A DNA stretch of 14,172 nt from QHWK01 sp035315685 (GTDB taxonomy: Bacteria > Acidobacteriota > Vicinamibacteria > Vicinamibacterales > CAVVIG01). Where the stretch lies: assembly GCA_035315685.1 (NCBI GenBank), contig DATFXR010000264.1, positions 1 through 14,172 of the forward strand, written 5' to 3'. How positions within the stretch are numbered: the first letter of the stretch is position 1; the number at the start of each line of letters is the position of its first letter. The notes below the pieces were generated by a model. That model ran no database searches, was not told where the DNA came from, and saw only the letters and a list, made by a program, of their open reading frames with translations. Made by a program: the position numbers and the translations under genes. Below, piece by piece: positions 12,486 through 14,172 of the stretch.

Positions 12486-14172
12486 TGGCCGAACTGCCCG
12501 AGCTGACCGGCGCGCCCACGCCGCTCGACGCAGTCGACACGGCGCGGCTCACCGACTTCGCGCGTGCGTGCAAGGCCGCCGCGCGGGCGGTCGTGCTCTA
12601 TCCCGCGGCGCATCCGGCCATCGCGGCGACGCTCGGGCGCATTGCGCAGATCACCGCACCGGGCGTGCTGCCTGGCCCGCTTCGCATCACGGTCCTGCCC
12701 GACACGCTCCTGCTCGGCGAACGGCCTCCGGCGCGCAGCGATGCCGCGATCGCCGAGCTCGCGACGCTCCTGCATTCGCATCTCATCGGGCAGCTCACGG
12801 TGAATCCGGGCGGCGACGTCGACGCCTGGCGGTCATTCCTGCTGCTCCTCGGCCGATCGCCGGACGCGGTTCGCGCGGACGGCGGCATCGCCCGGGTGTG
12901 GACGACGATGGCTGGACGCCACGTGGAGCTGCGCGAAATCGACTATGCGGAGGTGCTGCGCGAGCGCAGCGGCGGCGAAGCGGCCGTCTGGGATCGTGTG
13001 ATCGCGAACTGCCTCCAGGGCAGCGCGTTCGATCTCGACGAAGAAGGCATCAGGGAGCTCCTGGGCATCGCGCTCGACACCGACCGTCTCGCCACGCTGA
13101 TGGCGACGCTGGAAGAACGCGGCGACCAAGCCGGCGGCATCGATACGAAAGTCGCGGCGATGATGCGGATGTTGCGCAGCATCATCGAGGTGGTGTCGAA
13201 GAACGACCCCGATCAGATGGAGCCCGTCCTTCGCAACATGGCGTCGGCCGTCGGTCAGGTCTCGCCCGAGGCGATGCTCGGGCTGCTCCACCAGCCACAC
13301 GACGACGAAGGCCCCCGGCTGATGCAGGCGGTCGTCAGTCGGATGACCGATCACACGATCGCGCGGTTCGTGTCGAAGCACGTCATCGCCGGGGCGTCGT
13401 CGACCGACCGTCTTGCGCTCGCCTTTCAATCGCTCGTCCGCGAGCCCGATCAGCAGCAGCGCCTCCTGGCGGTCGCCCGTGAGAACGTCGCCGCGTCGCC
13501 GCTCGGCAGCACCGAAGGGTTCGAGTCGGTGTGGAATCACGTCGCCGAGAAGCTGCTGACCTCCTACTCCGACGAATCGTTCGTTTCCGACGAGTACGGA
13601 CGCGAGCTCTCGGGCTCGCGTGCCAAGGCGGTCGAGGTCGAGCAGGTCAACGACGATCCGCCGGAGCGGATCAGCGTCTGGCTCGGCAGCATCGCGACCA
13701 CTGCATTGCGCGCCCTCGACCTGACGCTCGTGCTCGACCTGCTGCAGATCGAAGACGATGCCGCGCGCTGGGGCGAGCTGATGAGTCCGGTGGTCAGCCT
13801 GCTCGAGGATCTCCTGCTGGTGGGCGACTTCGACGCGGCCATCGAGATCGTCCGTGTCCTGGTCAGGGAGGCGTCGCCGCAAAGCACCATCCCGGCGCGC
13901 CGTCAGCATGCCCTCACGGCGATCGACATGCTGATCGCCGGGTCGATGATGCGGCACGTCACGACGCACCTCGCAACAATCGACGACTCCCAGTTCGAGC
14001 GCGTCCGCGCGATGTGCGTCTCCCTTGGCGAGGTGCTGGTGCGGCCACTCGCCGAAGCGCTGTCGATGGACGAGCGGCCGCGAACGCGCGAGCGCCTGAC
14101 GTCGATTCTGCTCGCCTTCGGATCGGTCGGACGGCGCACCATGGAGCGGCTGAAGAATTCGCAGAATCCCGC
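12485..14172 (+). CDS. Second HEAT-type protein, paralogue of the 8751 gene (5' part)
   Basis: Open frame from ATG 12485 to the right edge, 562 codons with no stop; the 3' end is outside. The ATG overlaps the HD-GYP TGA (TGATG), so translation is likely coupled; no Shine-Dalgarno site is seen. It is colinear with the protein at 8751: LYPAAHPAIA (38-47), LPDTLLLGE (71-79), LREIDYAEVLRER (149-161), SYSDESFVSDEYGREL (360-375), LVLDLLQIEDDA (415-426), and RTRERLTSILLAFGSVG (533-549), which lines up with the segment just before the HEAT repeats of the first protein. About 190 further residues of HEAT repeats are expected beyond the window. Function unknown; the context suggests a partner of the HD-GYP protein. 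Confidence 0.9.
   Translation, partial: MAELPELTGAPTPLDAVDTARLTDFARACKAAARAVVLYPAAHPAIAATLGRIAQITAPGVLPGPLRITVLPDTLLLGERPPARSDAAIAELATLLHSHLIGQLTVNPGGDVDAWRSFLLLLGRSPDAVRADGGIARVWTTMAGRHVELREIDYAEVLRERSGGEAAVWDRVIANCLQGSAFDLDEEGIRELLGIALDTDRLATLMATLEERGDQAGGIDTKVAAMMRMLRSIIEVVSKNDPDQMEPVLRNMASAVGQVSPEAMLGLLHQPHDDEGPRLMQAVVSRMTDHTIARFVSKHVIAGASSTDRLALAFQSLVREPDQQQRLLAVARENVAASPLGSTEGFESVWNHVAEKLLTSYSDESFVSDEYGRELSGSRAKAVEVEQVNDDPPERISVWLGSIATTALRALDLTLVLDLLQIEDDAARWGELMSPVVSLLEDLLLVGDFDAAIEIVRVLVREASPQSTIPARRQHALTAIDMLIAGSMMRHVTTHLATIDDSQFERVRAMCVSLGEVLVRPLAEALSMDERPRTRERLTSILLAFGSVGRRTMERLKNSQNP

Noticed and set aside
12833..13969. 378-residue minus-strand open frame
   Set aside because: It is antisense to the second HEAT-type gene, whose sense frame is open to the edge and matches its paralogue; the antisense product is rich in His, Arg and Asp without motifs.

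Overview
The window is 14.2 kb of GC-rich bacterial chromosome, densely coded, with short intergenic gaps. The product set and the style (very few Shine-Dalgarno sites, an HD-GYP/HEAT gene cluster, G-rich intergenic heptamers) would fit an acidobacterium such as the Vicinamibacteria. That placement is an inference from gene content, because no rRNA or other marker gene is present apart from tsaD. No phage gene, transposase, tRNA, rRNA or CRISPR array was seen.

Layout. The 3' part of an APC-family amino acid permease (+ strand, cut by the left edge) converges on a leftward block. Read in transcription order (minus strand, right to left), that block is deoA, nupC, punA, an ABM-domain/cytidine deaminase fusion, mtnA, tsaD, yjbQ and a Nudix hydrolase. 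A 30-bp divergent promoter region at about 8.73 kb separates deoA from a rightward block. The rightward block holds a HEAT-repeat protein, an HD-GYP phosphodiesterase-like protein and a second HEAT-type protein that runs off the right edge. This last gene has an open frame from 12485 to the end of the window.

Function. deoA, nupC, punA and cdd make a compact nucleoside-salvage operon. NupC imports nucleosides, Cdd deaminates cytidine, and DeoA and PunA split pyrimidine and purine nucleosides. Junctions are overlapping or adjacent: TGATG at deoA/nupC, TAGATG at nupC/punA, and an overlap or near-overlap at punA/cdd. mtnA (methionine salvage) probably has its own leaderless promoter. tsaD (tRNA t6A), yjbQ and the Nudix gene follow. 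In the rightward block all three proteins share one N-terminal module (LYPxxHP motif at the front, [VI]DY motif near residue 145-154 in the two HEAT proteins). The two HEAT proteins are colinear paralogues. I read this as a candidate undescribed c-di-GMP-linked multiprotein system.

The other striking layer is non-coding. Nearly every gap between genes that do not overlap carries G-rich repeats of about 7 bp (GGGGCTA, GGGGACT, GGGGTTC, GGGTTCA), as tandem arrays or as inverted pairs around a short core. A separate 75-bp nested palindrome lies between the convergent genes at 1.1 kb. These repeats often contain or abut the stop codon and encode the last residues of YjbQ, MtnA and the first HEAT protein. 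No gene-free stretch exceeds 300 bases; the longest gap is about 176 bases, between the cdd fusion and mtnA, and is almost entirely repeat.
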